Shown here: one piece after another, positions 35,796-48,771 of the stretch
Layout of the letters: each line of letters opens with the position of its first letter
How positions within the stretch are numbered: the stretch's first letter is position 1
Origin: Cyclina sinensis
Taxonomy: Eukaryota > Mollusca > Bivalvia > Venerida > Veneridae
Length of the DNA stretch: 64,000 nt
Assembly: GCA_012932295.1 (NCBI GenBank)
Contig: JAAONU010000001.1
Location: 43,435,134 to 43,499,133 of the forward strand
Direction: 5' to 3'
Translations under genes and position numbers: made by a program
Notes under the pieces: generated by a model
What the model was told of the DNA's origin: nothing
What the model saw: the letters and a program-made list of their open reading frames with translations, nothing else
Database searches by the model: none

Positions 35796-38700
35796 GTGTT
35801 AAAAATAATAGTATTGTATACGACAACTGTTGAAAACGACAAATGAAATATAACTTGCTATCTTACTGTTTATTGGCTATTTGTTAATTAATTCTCTTAT
35901 TTTTTAATTTCCTGACAATTTGTATCTTTATCGCTATTTAATTTATCAGTTTCAGTTTCTCTAAGCGTTTGCTAGCATAATCTCTAACGGTCCGGAAAGC
36001 GTCACGTGCAACCTTAGCAACGTAATACTCCCGTACTCTTGAACAGTCAGTGACTATCGATATTAATTTCGTAGACGACATCTCAGCGCAGATGAATAAT
36101 GCAATAAAAACGTGACAAATATAAAATACGAGTCATCCTTGGCGCTTGGTCTTTCTTTTTTCTTTAAAACGTACTTAGAATGAACCGAATTATCCAATAC
36201 GGATAACGGATACTGAGAAATAGACTTTGTGTCCGCGAATTGGAAACACTCGGATCTTTTCAAGGGAAACTAAATCGTTCAGTAGACACTTTGTTTTGTG
36301 TCATTTCAGTTCAAGATTGAAAGTTATTGCAATGTTATAATACAAAATGCTTCAAACATTCGAATGCTGAAATGAACGAATTTTGCCACCCGTACAATTT
36401 AGTAATCTAGCTTTAACAGGATAACTTTCGACAGTGTCTAGACCATTAGCCTTTTACATAAAACAAGTTACAACAAATACATTTTTCAGCAATCTCAGAT
36501 GAAGTTTCATGAAGGCAGCAAATCTCAAGTTAAGTAACATGTAAAGTAGGTTTCGTATTGCTGACGAAAATATATCGGAAGTTTTTATTTCTGTTAATGT
36601 AAAAAAAAACAGGAAAGAAAAGCACAACAGAGAAAATGTTATATTGTTTCTTACTGCATTGGACTTCAAAGAAATTATCGTAAATGTTGTAATTCGTCTG
36701 TAAGCCTTATAAACTGCATACAGACAGTGACAAAACGCTATAAATATTCAGAAGAAAGCACCTTTTGGGTTTGCATTAGTAGATTACTTTTGCAAAAAAA
36801 ACTACAACGCTCAGTTTCCTTAAAGATGTTTAAGGTATTTTACCTCTACCTGAAACAGTTGCAAATTGAAACAAAATCCAATGAATTTAATTTTACAAAA
36901 TATGCTAGAGTATCAAGTATGAGTATTACAAATGGCGTAAAAGACAAATTTGACGACACAGGGATATTTCATGCAAGAAAAAATATAAGAATTTTCTTAC
37001 CATTGTTTATCTCACCCCTGAGGTATTTTAAAACGATCCAGTCTAGATGAAAAAGATTATGAGTGTCTAGACCTGTCATCACAACACTTAAACGTAATGG
37101 AAACACTTACCTCTAGGAAATGGCTGCTGAATTTGTGATCAAGTTGGTGCCATTTAGTATGATACATAAATTAGTAACCAATGCAAAAATCGACAGTTTT
37201 ATGGTTTACATATGGCAATACGTTAAAGGTTTTGTTGGATATCCTCCCTTAAAGGGATATGTCGTAAAGACTACCACAAGGCCCACATCGCTTGCAATCC
37301 AACGACCACTATTTTGGCTTTTTTGCCTGTTTTTATTGCACGGTTCCTCTATCATTTGTTATATACAAGAATTATTAATTCAGATGACCAAATATTAGGT
37401 ATGATATTTTTCTGCCTATTATTGAACCCATGAGTTATAGCAACGATTTGCTGTGTAAGAGAATGTATCAGCAAAACTGTACAGATTGTTCCAACTACAT
37501 ATAACTCAGAGAAGTTTTATTTTAGTTTAAATTTGTTATGAAAACTCAAGGTGTCTAATGTTTTCATGTGTCTGTTCATTTTTTCATAGCCTTTGACAAT
37601 ATTAAAATGAAAACTCGTTCAAATAAAATACAGTTTGACTAATGACAGAAAAATAGTGAAAATCAGGAAAAACCAGTCAAGCAACAAAGCCTCCCTACAA
37701 AGTCAAAAAGTAATAGAAAAGATGGCATAAATTTATAGACTTATTAAAAAAAGACCCAACAAACAATGAAAAAGAGATCCCGAGGGGTTACCGCCTTCGT
37801 ACGGTCAGTGGAGAAACATTTGGCACTGAGGGTTTAAACCAGATTCTAAGGCGCACAACCTCACAGTTTCGTCAGAACAAACAAGAACAAGTTGTCTTGG
37901 TGAATTAACTACAACCCACCAATCGACTCAACAACATTGCATGCAAAGGCATACAAAGTGTGTGTTAACATTTAGTTATACTAGCTAAATATATTAACAT
38001 GTGTAAATAAGGTTTTACATTTCATGCCAGTATTTTGTTTTCTTTTATATTTACTTTAATAAAGGATAATCTCTAAAACCAAGACCTAATCTTTGCAAGC
38101 GTGAACTATAGGCTTTATGTAACTATTCCAGTAAGTAAAACTCTAAAACCAAGTATACTTTTAATTGACACATTTGTAACTGTCTTCGGTACATGCATTC
38201 TTTAGATAAAACAAACTTGCCCATTTTAACTGAACAAATGTCAAGAAAGGAAATGGTAATCAGCAACAATAGTGGTATAACGTAAAGAAGGCTCGAAAAT
38301 AGAACAGCCTTATCGAAAAACACTGTTAATATCTAAAACAAACATGTATCACAACTTTTGTAGAAGCGTTAAATAACAGAATAAAAGGGTCATCCTTTTA
38401 AATTACTTAGCAAGAGCTTTTACCATTATCTATTCGAACTGAAAAAAGACACATCCTCAAACAAGTTTTATTTCAGCAGTTTTAAGCAATCTCTGTCGAG
38501 TTTTCATTCTTATATATTCTTTGAAAAGGGAATCAGTATTGATTGATCTGCAATATCAGCTTTCAATAGTCCATATTGCGAAGACAGGCTTTTGCATTGC
38601 TTCCTCTTTCTTTCCAAACCGACATCATTTTACTGAAAGGTCCACAACAAACTTGATTATATCCGTACTTTCAACTAAGAACTTTGTTTTGGAAAAAACT

Positions 38701-41700
38701 ACATTATAGCTTTTAAAGGGTAAGAAAAAGAACATTATTTTTGCCATACTCCTGTAGCCAATCAGAAAGCAAAAATATTACAATTTCTTGAAGAATTGCG
38801 ATTTTCCACTTATTCATGAAAATAAGTTCTATTTTTTTTACAAATGCGCACCTGCCGAAACACGTCTGCGCAGGTGTGTCGGCGCACAAGTAGGATTGGT
38901 ATGCTTACGGACAGGTATGTTCCAAACATTCAGTATTAAGAAACCTCAGTCGGTCGCTTCGCTTTCTCCTTTCGGTTTCATAATGCTGAAGATTTCACTT
39001 CATAGCCTTTATCCTATTACATAATAATATCTTTTGTAGGCTTAACGCTCACGTTTCAAGCGTTCAAGTTGGTCTTGCAAGCGAAATGACACTATATCGT
39101 ATTGTCTGTATATTTCCATTTAAAGCTTAATTTACAAACGTCAAATATAATGAGTGAATAACACGGACAAAGCAATATTCATCCATCTAATTTAAAACTA
39201 ATTATGATTTACAGGTATATAGTTCTTCGTTCTGCAAATCAAATCTTGTTCTGTGAAACATTATACTTAAACAGGGGTAAGTAACCCTTTCCTTAAAGAA
39301 ATTCGGTCACTCAGTTACTATATATTACGTATTTTGTCTGATATTTGTCAAAAGTGCGAAAATGCATAATGACAACACCGTACTAATGTGATGCTATTAC
39401 TTTAAGTTCTATACACAAAAAATAAAACTGATACTGATTTGATTTCGCTCTCTGTGTATCTGCCTTAAATTACAATAGATAATGACATAACCTAATCGTA
39501 AAAAGAAACTTAATATTATCTGGCAATAAAGGGAGTGTATTAGGCATTGTTATTTTGCATGCAATGTCGTAGAAAGAAACTTTCCCAATCATTCACTTTG
39601 TTATGGAACAATAATGATTATTCTAGTCGCGTTTTTCTGTTCCAGAACAGAAACGAGGTAATGCACACTCCAGAAACATTATCATATTATCAATCATGAT
39701 GCAATAATGCAAACGTTAATGCATCATGATGCAGGAAAAATGCAGTATTCAGTCACACTTACGTGTGCCATTAATTCAATATGACTTTCCTACACTGACT
39801 GTTACCTAGAATTACCATTCCAGACAGTTTTGCCGATGATCATGATGCTACCTACTGACTCTAAAAATTGAACAGCGAATGCAGACTGTGGTTTCCTTTC
39901 GGAAAACGAATTTGTGATAACATTTGAACAAGAAACCAAGCTTTTGAGCATGAGGTAATTATGAGTGCAGTTTTCCAGCTTTTCTGTTTGATGTCTGTTA
40001 ACCTCGTAGCGTTGTGCTATAACTTTGCAAAACGTAATATCTGTGAGCAAATCTATTCAATAAAAATAGATATTATGAAATGACATACTTAACCTCACGA
40101 AGCAGCCTATGACGTTCGTTGTTACAAATTCATCAAACCAAAACCAAGAATACAATTGTAAATTATAATTTGTGTAGCAGAATAGAACACTTATGAAATC
40201 AGTTGAATAGTGATAAGTCAATTAAATACAAAAGTTTATTTTACAATGCATGTAATTTAGATAAAAAACATAATGAATTTTCACTACAACAAGAAAACAA
40301 AAACATTTTAATATTTATCACTAAGACAGTAAAAACATTGTATCTTATGATGACACGATTTTTAAGAAATATAATTTTGCCACTTCGAAATGAAGTGACT
40401 TTGTATTGATTAATTCAAAACTTCTCACGACCACTTGCTCCAGCCATCTAATTTTGTTGCTTTCGTGCATAGAACGAGAAAAATTCTAGTCCGAAGAGTG
40501 AATATATTGGCTATTTTAGCGGCTTGATATAAGAATACTATTTACATTGAACGGAATTCATCTCAATTAGAGACAAATTAACTAATTATTAAGTGCAAAT
40601 AAGTGTTACGGAACTTCATGACTAGATTATTCAAATAATTCTCAGTGAGGATCCCAGAAGAAATCTAAACAATATTGAATTTTCATGCAAAATAATTCAG
40701 AATGTATTTAGACCAGAAATGTTCTCGACACACTTTTTTCTAAATTTGCATCACTTAAAACGTAATATTGAATTGCTTGCACTTATGCATTCCTTGTTTC
40801 ATTATGTATCATAAAAAGTTTTAAAATATTTTAACAAACTGTCTGGTGTTTCATTGCACAACAACGTACATTAGTAAATATATTGAAAAGAAAATGGACG
40901 TTATCAGAAAAGAGTGACTTGCAGACACAGCATTGACTGTATCTCGATATCTCTCAATGACCGTTTTCTGTTCGCTATGAATAGTGCCTACTGTATAGAG
41001 CAAAATATGAATCGATATAACACAAAAAATATCTGAAGAAAACGTTTAATCAAAATGAAAAAAAGGTCATGCTGTTAATCAGTTATTGATAAAAGACATT
41101 TAGGTAACAATCATTCTACTTTACAAGTTATGTTAAGTCGAAACTGTAACGCAGAAACAAGTTCAAAACCGTTTATAGTTCTTAACGTATTATATAATTA
41201 AATAAAAAACCCAGCTAAATCAATAAAAACATAGAACTTTTTACATCTTTCGTGTTATAATGTTTAGAAGGTCTTTTTACAAATTATATTACACTGCCAT
41301 CAGTAGCTAGCTAGTCTGCATGCCGTCTTGATCCAATAAAATAATCTCTTCTGTCTGCCTAAACCTCTCTGAGCAATTTATGTAAGCCTGTCAAATGCTT
41401 TGTAGCGCATTTAGCTAAGTGACAGACAGTCAGAAATAGTCTGCATTACTGCTTAGAGTTTCATGAGGCAATACATAAAAAAGTACTGAAGACTGTTTTA
41501 GACTTAGCTATTGGCTTTGTTCTTGAACTATGTTTTCCAATCCTAAGTTTTTATGTATTTGTCAAAACTCAATTTAAAAAGATGTTTTTTTTGTTGGTTT
41601 TTTTTTACAAACCATCAACAAAATTTTGAATTTTCCCTCCCGAGATGTAAACATTCAAAGTCCTCTAACAGCAGTTGTTTTAACGACAGGCATCATCAAA

Positions 41701-42100
41701 TAGAAAAAAAGGAAACAAACAACATAATGTTACTGAATAAGTTACAATATCATAGACAGAGAACCTCATTCGAGAGTATCATAAACTCATTACTGAACAA
41801 CAATGTTCATTACATAGATTGAATTCTTTCACCAGACTCCAGTAATTACACACACGGCTACCATTGTCGGTCTTTACCGACGTCACTGCACAATTGCAAG
41901 ATGGTAAATCAGACGATGATACGTGTGCAATTACGTCTGAATTACTGGTAAATACTTGTTCCTCTTTTTCTCTATGCGTCAAACCATTGCTCTATGGCGG
42001 ACATTTTCTTTTGGACACTTTTTGTACTTTTGCGCCAGTCACCTGACCTTCATGGTGTAGAGGAGAGGTGGGGGCATTTGTCACATAGGGTGACAATCAA
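35796..42100. other. Long intergenic region, no gene recognised
   Basis: Open frames are short (at most about 107 codons) and none shows a domain, a convincing signal peptide or a splice-bounded block. A small dyad 'atcatgatgca...tgcatcatgat' lies near 39695-39740. I see no RNA gene or terminal repeats. The region may hold introns or regulatory DNA that cannot be told from sequence alone. Confidence 0.5.
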
Positions 42101-42199
42101 CGTTTATATGTATACACTTGCTTGTAAAAGCTTTTAACTTTAGTTTTTGGATGTCGGCTTGAAATTAGTTTTCAGGGGTAGACCGTTAGATTCCAAACC

Positions 42200-42335
42200 T
42201 CTCTTTTACAGTTACTTCTTGTTCCTTTTTTCGTGGTTGTTGTTGTTTGTTTTTGTTGTTGTTGTTTTTGTTATGTTATTTTTATTTCTTTTTTTCTTTT
42301 TTTTGTTGTTGTTTCATTATATAGGAGGGGAGGGG
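42200..42335. repeat. GTT/T-rich low-complexity tract
   Basis: A run of 'gttgttgtt' and T-rich sequence with a G-rich end (ggaggggagggggagg). The open frame here, rich in F, L and V, reflects base composition only. Confidence 0.85.
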
Positions 42336-42889
42336 GAGGCAGGTAATGCCCAGTGATACTGTTACCTATAACAAAAATAAGGAGACCACGTAAGGTTTGC
42401 CCCTTTTGTCACTTACTTTTATCTTCTTTTTTCTCTGACAATAAACTGTTTCGAACATTTTTAACATTTTTGATGATACACAGCTACTGTCTTTGGTCGT
42501 TGGATCAGCAAAGTGTTTTGATTGAATATTGAAACTCAGTTAGAAATTAATCAATATAATTGGTCATTATTGCACAATTTTCTGAACAGTACCACTTTCA
42601 AAACAAGGATTCTGTTTTCTATAGGGAAGTGGAACAGATAAAACTCTTCCATGTACCTTGTAACTCTAATTCAGTAACAGTACAAATTTGGTAAAGAAGT
42701 GATGGACCATTGTTTATGTCTGCTTCTAGGTCATTCCCACATGTTCAGATTATATCAAGAACTTTCTAAAGCACTTGCTAAATTAAGTCTTAGATTATAT
42801 TAGTGGACAAAGGAGTTAGGAATTCAGAGACAGAGAGCGAGTATCATCATAACATTTCTTTTCAAAAGATGTCCATCTCTTAATGAATG

Positions 42890-43990
42890 GATCAATCGAT
42901 TAAGTTATGTCATTGTACAAATACCTAAGTTAGAATACTTTATTAAGTTACATCCTATTACAACACCTTATTGTTATCGCGTATGCAGTCATCTAATACT
43001 ATATAGAGAACCTTTTATGACAGACAGCAACACTGGTTCTGCTTAACATGGCGTCTTCTGATCAAATCTAATAATACAATAATATATGGATAATTTAGTC
43101 CCCTTGCTGACCTGTTATATGGGGTTATTTCAATGTTTCATTAACATATCTAACGTAGCTTAATACATTTTAGAAAATATCTGCACTTTAGAACAACAGT
43201 TAGTATCATGAATACTAGTGTCCACTCTGCACAGAAAGAGAACAATATATATTGACAGTGAAATATTCAACTGCATGCAATCTTGCAAGGTTTAACTAAG
43301 TTAACAACCTCGTTTCTAACCTTTCAGAGTAATTCCAGACTAACAGCTCAGCTAACCATGTTACAAAGTTCTAACTAAGTTTTATCTGCATTTTAAACAA
43401 TTAAAGATATTAAAACATGGGTTCAGCTGATGCCAACAAATGTTCCATTAGAAATAAAAGTGAAAATTGCATATTGATTAAAACTCTGATCTTAAAACCC
43501 AATTTATAATTTGATAACATAAACGTTTTGTTTTTTCAGCCACACGTCTAGTATTCACAGTCCAGCATCTATTTTTTGTTATTTTATATTAGATGTAACT
43601 GAAAATTCATTTAAGTGGTGTCGAAATGCAATAAACAGACAAATGCAAATCGTATGTACAATTTTCGTTAGTGTATCAGTGACTCTAGAATCAAACACAG
43701 GTACTGTAAACTATAAAACAATATCTTTTTTCTGTAGTTGTACTCGAAATTTTATATGATAAGCTATATTATAAAAATGTAAATTAAATATGTTAAAGAA
43801 TTATTTCCAAAAATATATCTAATCATCAGGTATCTTGTTTTAGTTACAGTTAAAACTTCGACAGTATTGGTTTTAGAAATCTAATTTAGTCTACTGACCT
43901 TGCTCGTAATGCTTGCTGGATATAAAACGCTTTCGGACCCCATTTGAAATATCAAAATACAAGTTGATAAAAGTTATGTCAAGATGTAAC
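42890..43990 (+). repeat. Diverged paralogous segment, copy C
   Basis: It is colinear with 13840-14590 and then with 16150-16500 ('agccacacgtct', 'ttatattagat.t.act', 'gtagttgtactcga.att', 'ataagctatat'). It lacks the dispersed repeats inserted in A and B, and so may be closer to the ancestral layout. No open frame is conserved. The exon-like blocks are not found in it. Confidence 0.65.
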
Positions 43991-44836
43991 ATTTGGCATT
44001 AAACACTAAATAACTTCCGGTGGCATGGGCTATGGAAGGGATTGTCCGCCAGTTCAGTTATTATGCTTTATGACATTGTAATATGCTATTTGTTTTGTAC
44101 ATTGATTTTTATTGTTGAAGTTTTGTTGTTTCTCATATTTGCTTTTAATTATTTGGTACAGTTCTTAACCAGAAATGCCTTATGAAATTTCAGTTCATGT
44201 TTTATTTTATAAAATTTGAATTACTATTCGATTGTTATTGTAGTTTTGCTTATTGTATTTCTTTCGTAATAATTATCACGGCATTTTGAAAAACAAAAAA
44301 ACTTTGTTGTTATTTATGAACGTATATCAGTGTGATTTTCGAAATAGGTATGCTTCCCCTAAAAATATTATTGATACTGTACGATTAAATACATAAAGTA
44401 TTGAAATCTGCATTAACTACTAGTATTCGATTTATTGATTTTTATATATGCATTTGAAATAAACTGCTAAACACTTAAAAATCTATGAAAGTATCATTTG
44501 TAGTTTAAAGAGCAAACAGAATCGTCTTCATAACAAAGCTGACGTTATTAGAAAGTGAAGCCGGGAACCAATTTTACGAGCGTGTATTTTTACGACAGAG
44601 GTCGCTTCTTTTGTAATGATTTTTCCCTTTCGTTGCTGATCATACAGGGAAAAAGACAGAGGAGCAAGACGAAAAAAGATACTTCTAGGTGTAATTCCGA
44701 AGAACATATCTAAACTAAGTTACTGACCCTTTTTGTTACAGAAATACATCACAATATAAAGATTTACACACTTTTGTCCTTAATCACGGGGAAGATACTT
44801 TGGTTATATCATTAATTTCGACGATTATGTTCAGTT

Positions 44837-44917
44837 GTCACTGTGGCTGAGTGGTGTAGACCGTTGTTCAGTGTCTTACTGATTAAAACGGCATGGGTTC
44901 GAATCCTGAGGGAGCAA
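44837..44917 (+). repeat. tRNA-like sequence
   Basis: A-box-like 'tggctgagtggtgtaga' and a perfect-looking B-box 'gggttcgaatcc' are separated by a spacing longer than normal (type II-like). The acceptor stem is not convincing, so a SINE head or pseudo-tRNA is likely. Confidence 0.55.
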
Positions 44918-46450
44918 TTTATTTTGATGGTGTATAGAAGCACAATATTATGATTTCTGTAGTTAAATTAAGTTCTTTTAAATTTTAAAGAAAAAAAATC
45001 AGCTATATCCTATGAGTAACTCGCTTTAACTTAAACCTTTGTCGCCCAGTATCAGATGATAAAAATTTGTTAGATATCAAATTTCTAACATCTGTTTTTG
45101 ACCGCCAGTAGATCTATTTTTATAATGGCGCCAGTTAATCGGATATGTATTTGGATGATAGTTTCGGGCAGCTTTTTTGATTTTGAAAAATATGTCAAAA
45201 GAAATAGAAGATTTAAATGTTGCGAGATGACTGATGAAGGCAGATGTTACACGTAAAAGAAACATTCTTTTTTGAGTCGCCAGGCTCCTTGCAGTCAGTT
45301 TGCAGCCGGACTTGTTTTCCTTTTTTACTCAACGGATTCGGCATTTTACCAACATTGAGTACAAGTACACTAAAAAGTAGATCAGTTTGAAACGTCTGGA
45401 ATTTCGAAAGCCCGATTACAGCAGTGTTAAAACTTAATCTTAATAACTTAATTTATTATGAGTATAAAAGATGTATGCCTGTAGGCCAAAATTATTCTGC
45501 ATTTCACCAAAAAATCCGTTGGCGGAGCGACTTCGCCCATGTCAGCAATACGTAACCTGAATTTAGCCAATCAAAATCGTAAGCGTCATTTGACATGGTA
45601 AAAAGTGGTCAATGTGCGTACTGCAAATAATCGGAAAGCAATATAAGATTGTGTTATCTCCCCTAATTCGCCTTAGTCTGTGGTCAACTTCAAAAGGAAA
45701 ATAACGGGTTATAAACTTAAAATCATTGAAAATTAAAAAGAACAGAAGTGAAATAAAGTGTCTCATATAAATGAACGAAGCAGAAGAGAGAATTGCGCAG
45801 TAAACATTGCATACTATTTTTCGCTTTGCTTGCTTACCGGACTTTCAAACCCGGCATTTAGCTATTGAGATTGTTCGACATCCGGGATTTTGACGTTTTT
45901 TATTATTATTATTATCATATAAGTTAGTGTACAGAAATCAAAACTAGACTCTTAGTGTACATATTAAGTAGTTAACAGGGACATATTAACAGGAACTAAG
46001 TGCACTTTTTATCTTGAAGATATAGTAGAGTTGTTAGATCATGTTATTATCCCAGAGAAAGTACAAACTGGACACGACAGTCAATGACTTGACAGATGCG
46101 ATGACTCGACAAAAAGGCGATCCCTCATGCTATTTTGAGTCATCGCAAATTTACTGTACATTTAAAGCATACATTGAATATCTTGGACATAGAATACTCA
46201 ATGAATTTCTTTGAGACAGAAAACTCTGTGAATTCCTTTGAGATAGAAATAAACAGTATATACCTAACTGTCATAGACACTGGTAAATTTCTTAGAAACA
46301 GCTACAGACAGAAAGTTTTTTACGTGTAGTTATACAGTAAAAATGATAAGGTCACCTGTCGTAAGGCATAAAGATATCAGTAATGGGCATAGATTTGGTG
46401 TTTTGGCGGGTCAGAAAAATCTTTTTTGCCCGTCACAGCATGGAAATTAG
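44918..46450. other. Intergenic, nothing recognised
   Basis: No supported coding block. A short (TTA)n run lies at 45899-45914. Confidence 0.5.
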
Positions 46451-46522
46451 CGGCTGTTGAATAAGAAACATTGTTTTCAACAAGTAGTGTGGCAACGCAT
46501 TGTATTTGCTGGTATTTTTCTC

Positions 46523-46606
46523 ATGTCACTTCTACTTTTTCTTGCTGGTGACATTGAAACAAATCCAGGTCCTGCACTGCATTGTCTTAAGTCTTCCTTT
46601 GCATAG
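46523..46606 (+). CDS. Short ORF with hydrophobic leader and 2A-like motif
   Basis: From the first ATG the frame reads MSLLLFLAGDIETNPGP, then ten more residues and TAG. It is open upstream to a stop at 46448 (VVWQRIVFAGIFL precedes the ATG), so an upstream exon could feed in. GDIETNPGP (46547-46573) matches the D-[VI]-E-x-N-P-G-P consensus of 2A peptides. In those the ribosome skips the last Gly-Pro bond, splitting the product in two. Known cellular carriers include non-LTR retrotransposons of marine invertebrates, and sea-urchin NLR proteins in which an N-terminal 2A doubles as a signal sequence. Here the motif sits right after a hydrophobic run, which fits the second arrangement. The early stop means it is a remnant, or continues through splicing or a frameshift. 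Viral origin is not suggested by anything nearby. Confidence 0.5.
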   Translation: MSLLLFLAGDIETNPGPALHCLKSSFA

Positions 46607-46813
46607 GAGTCATCACCATGGTTCAGACATTTACAACTTATTCTCGTATGGTAGACAATGTGTTGGGTGTTGTGATGTCACGTCACGTTTTCCTTCAGGA
46701 TATTTCCATGAATCATAGAAGATATGGACAAAATTTTTTATATCACTTGGCGGCTTTCAGGAACTTCAGTCCTTTGATTTTTAAAGTGTTTAATTGGAAA
46801 TATTTTATTTCAG

Positions 46814-46914
46814 ATGAGTCAACAGAGAGCCCTTGAGCTGCTTCGACAGGCGGCTGCCTTGGAGACTGGGAACTCTGCTACTAATACTGTAACTTGGCAA
46901 CTGCTACCTCCGAG
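46814..46914 (+). CDS. Putative exon starting with ATG (34 codons)
   Basis: A 101-nt block sits between 'tttatttcag|ATGAGT' and 'CTCCGAG|gtaagg', both strong splice matches. It is GC-richer than its surroundings. It encodes MSQQRALELLRQAAALETGN and SATNTVTWQLLPP, then two bases of a split Arg codon. The first part looks helical and amphipathic. An ATG directly after the acceptor suggests either the first coding exon of a gene with a non-coding 5' exon, or an internal exon. It lies 240 bp after the 2A-like ORF and about 970 bp before the gag of the DIRS-like element, and may belong to either or neither. No family is recognised. Confidence 0.5.
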
Positions 46915-47491
46915 GTAAGGACCTTGGCTACCCCAAAATCTCGTACATTGGCAGCATATAATTATTATTAATGTTTCATACCTTTACACGGCAAATTCAA
47001 TTTTTGAAAATATCACGGGGTTAGAAAAATCATATACCCAGGGCAAGACACGAATCTGGACCGCCTGCTTGAAAGTCAAGTGCTCTTTCAACTGAACTAT
47101 TCGATCTTGTGACAATACTCTCATTACCATATCACCAATATCAGCCCTGTGACAAAAATATGATGAAGATTAAAGTAGAGAATAAGTTAGTTTATGACGG
47201 TTTATTTCAAATGGCTTGATAGTGACGAAAGCTTGAAGCTTTAATCCAGAAAATTGAGCTGAAGTCTGTTTCCTTAGTAAAACCATTATTGGACAGATAT
47301 TGACAATAGTGCACCCCATACCTTTTGGTAGTTCTAAAAAATACCCGTTTTTCGATTCGGTTACAGCGACTGACTCACAAAATTTAGCTGAAAATTTATT
47401 TCTTTAAAATTTAAAAGAAGTTAATATACTATGGAAAAACATAAGATTAAGCTTCTTTAAACCATGAAAACTGAAAAAAAGTATAGACTTT

Positions 47492-47545
47492 ACCAGGATT
47501 CGAACCCATGCCTTTCAGCTTACACTACTGAGCTATAGACAAAAT
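47492..47545 (-). repeat. tRNA-like sequence
   Basis: On the minus strand there is 'tatagctcagtagtgtaag' (A-box-like) and 'gggttcgaatcctgg' (B-box). The stretch is shorter than a full tRNA and the acceptor stem is not visible. Confidence 0.5.
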
Positions 47546-47674
47546 TTCATGAGTTATGTCAAAATTAGTAATATAACTAATGTGTCATACCACTTGACTG
47601 ACGGGGTTAATTTTTTACCGTTAATATGTGCAAAACTTTAAATTGCGATGTCTTTTCTGTAACAAAACTGAGTC

Positions 47675-47776
47675 AGTAGATAAAATTATCCAAGTTTCAA
47701 AATTGTCGTCTGTTCTTAGGCTATTGTCGTCTGCTGTAGGAATATTTGGCGGGAACGCACGTTTTCTTCGTGCTTT

Positions 47777-47817
<41 letters not shown>

Positions 47818-47892
47818 CAAGACCGCGTGTTTACTTCATTCGAGGCTTTCACTTATTGGCAGCACTTATGTTATTTGGTTCAAGATAATGGC
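47675..47892 (+). repeat. Direct repeat, 5' copy, with (TA)n
   Basis: It matches 53388-53581 almost base for base ('gtcgtctgttcttaggctat', 'tggcgggaacgcacg', 'gcaagaccgcgtgtttac'). The (TA)n tract at 47780-47814 is longer here than in the 3' copy. The repeat ends exactly in the gag start ATGGC. Confidence 0.92.
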
Positions 47893-48385
47893 AGAAAATG
47901 AGGCCGGACGTTTGGATTCAGATATAAGAAGGCAAGTTGTTTCTGAATTGAAAGACTTTTTTAATACAAAATTTGATGAGCTTAAAAGAGATTTCAAAGA
48001 GGACACTGAAAGGATAACAGAAAACGTTCGTAAAAAGGTTCGAACTGACAATTCTATTTCTTTAAAAATTGCCTCTAATAGGAAACAGTTTCAATTCAAT
48101 TCTGAATTATCTGACTTGCTGGACTCTTCTAAGAGAGCTATTGAACTCAGAAATGCTTCTAAAGCTATTGAATACATTGAAGATGCTCAAAGTAAATTAA
48201 AGCATCGTAACAAGATTATTAGAATAGCAGATTCATCACCAGCTGGTTGGGCTACCATTGCCGAGTATGAGCAGTATGATGTTGCGAGCGACAGCGACGA
48301 TGATAAGAAGATCCGGAGAGCTGAACAGCGAGCTAAATCCAAGCTGGAGAAAGTCAAAAACGCAAGTGATAATAGCAGTGCTACT
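47888..48385 (+). CDS. gag: DIRS-like gag, exon 1
   Basis: The 166 codons start at the ATG at the end of the 5' repeat. The N-terminal third is charged and likely coiled-coil (about residues 8-55). A block 'FNSELSDLLDSSKRAIELRN' follows, then 'PAGWATIAEYEQYDVASDSD' and an acidic-to-basic stretch. These resemble gag proteins of molluscan DIRS-type elements (from memory of the family pattern). Reading on without splicing gives only nine more codons and a stop. At 48386 there is a donor 'ACT|gtaagc', which joins in phase to exon 2, carrying the zinc knuckle. The product would package element RNA. Confidence 0.75.
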
Positions 48386-48771
48386 GTAAGCAATAATTTT
48401 ATTATGTTTTGATATGTTCCCTCTGTTTATGTTCTATATATGTATGTCAAGTTCATTTCTTTTTTACATCATGCTTTGCCCGTGAAGACAAGTATCAGCG
48501 GTACTTTACCGTTATTCATTTTAGCAGGCTCGTATAATACATGGTTACCTTTGATATAATTCTTATCAAAACGTTTCTTATTGTATAGTCAGTCATTATA
48601 TGAAGAGATCTATGTTCTACATTTTTTCTCTTTACCTGTTGTCAGTTTATAGGTAAGCGGTCACAAATAATACTCGTTACTTGTGTTTTTGGATATTGGG
48701 GTTTCTCTTTGATTTCTTTCATTATATTTAGGATTTATCAGTTTTAATCTAGCAACTATGTTCTTCTTTAG
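48386..48771 (+). other. Putative intron in gag
   Basis: It is 386 bp with GT...AG ends: donor gtaagc, acceptor ttcttctttag. It is AT-rich and full of stops. Removing it joins two phase-0 exons and restores a gag with its C-terminal CCHC knuckle. Introns are known in some DIRS elements, but here the case rests on sequence only. Confidence 0.65.

Noticed and set aside
42147..42356. Hydrophobic 69-codon frame resembling a membrane protein
   Set aside because: It is a T/GTT-rich simple tract. The hydrophobicity comes from base composition.
46523..46606. 2A motif as evidence of an integrated virus
   Set aside because: No viral capsid, helicase or polymerase reading is found nearby. Cellular and retrotransposon 2A sequences are well known in marine invertebrates.
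47628..47888. 86-codon frame before gag
   Set aside because: It runs through the direct repeat and the (TA)n tract. The periodic YI run is low-complexity translation.
48187..48393. Minus-strand frames under gag and pol
   Set aside because: They are antisense to clearly identified gag/pol coding sequence, with no motif of their own.
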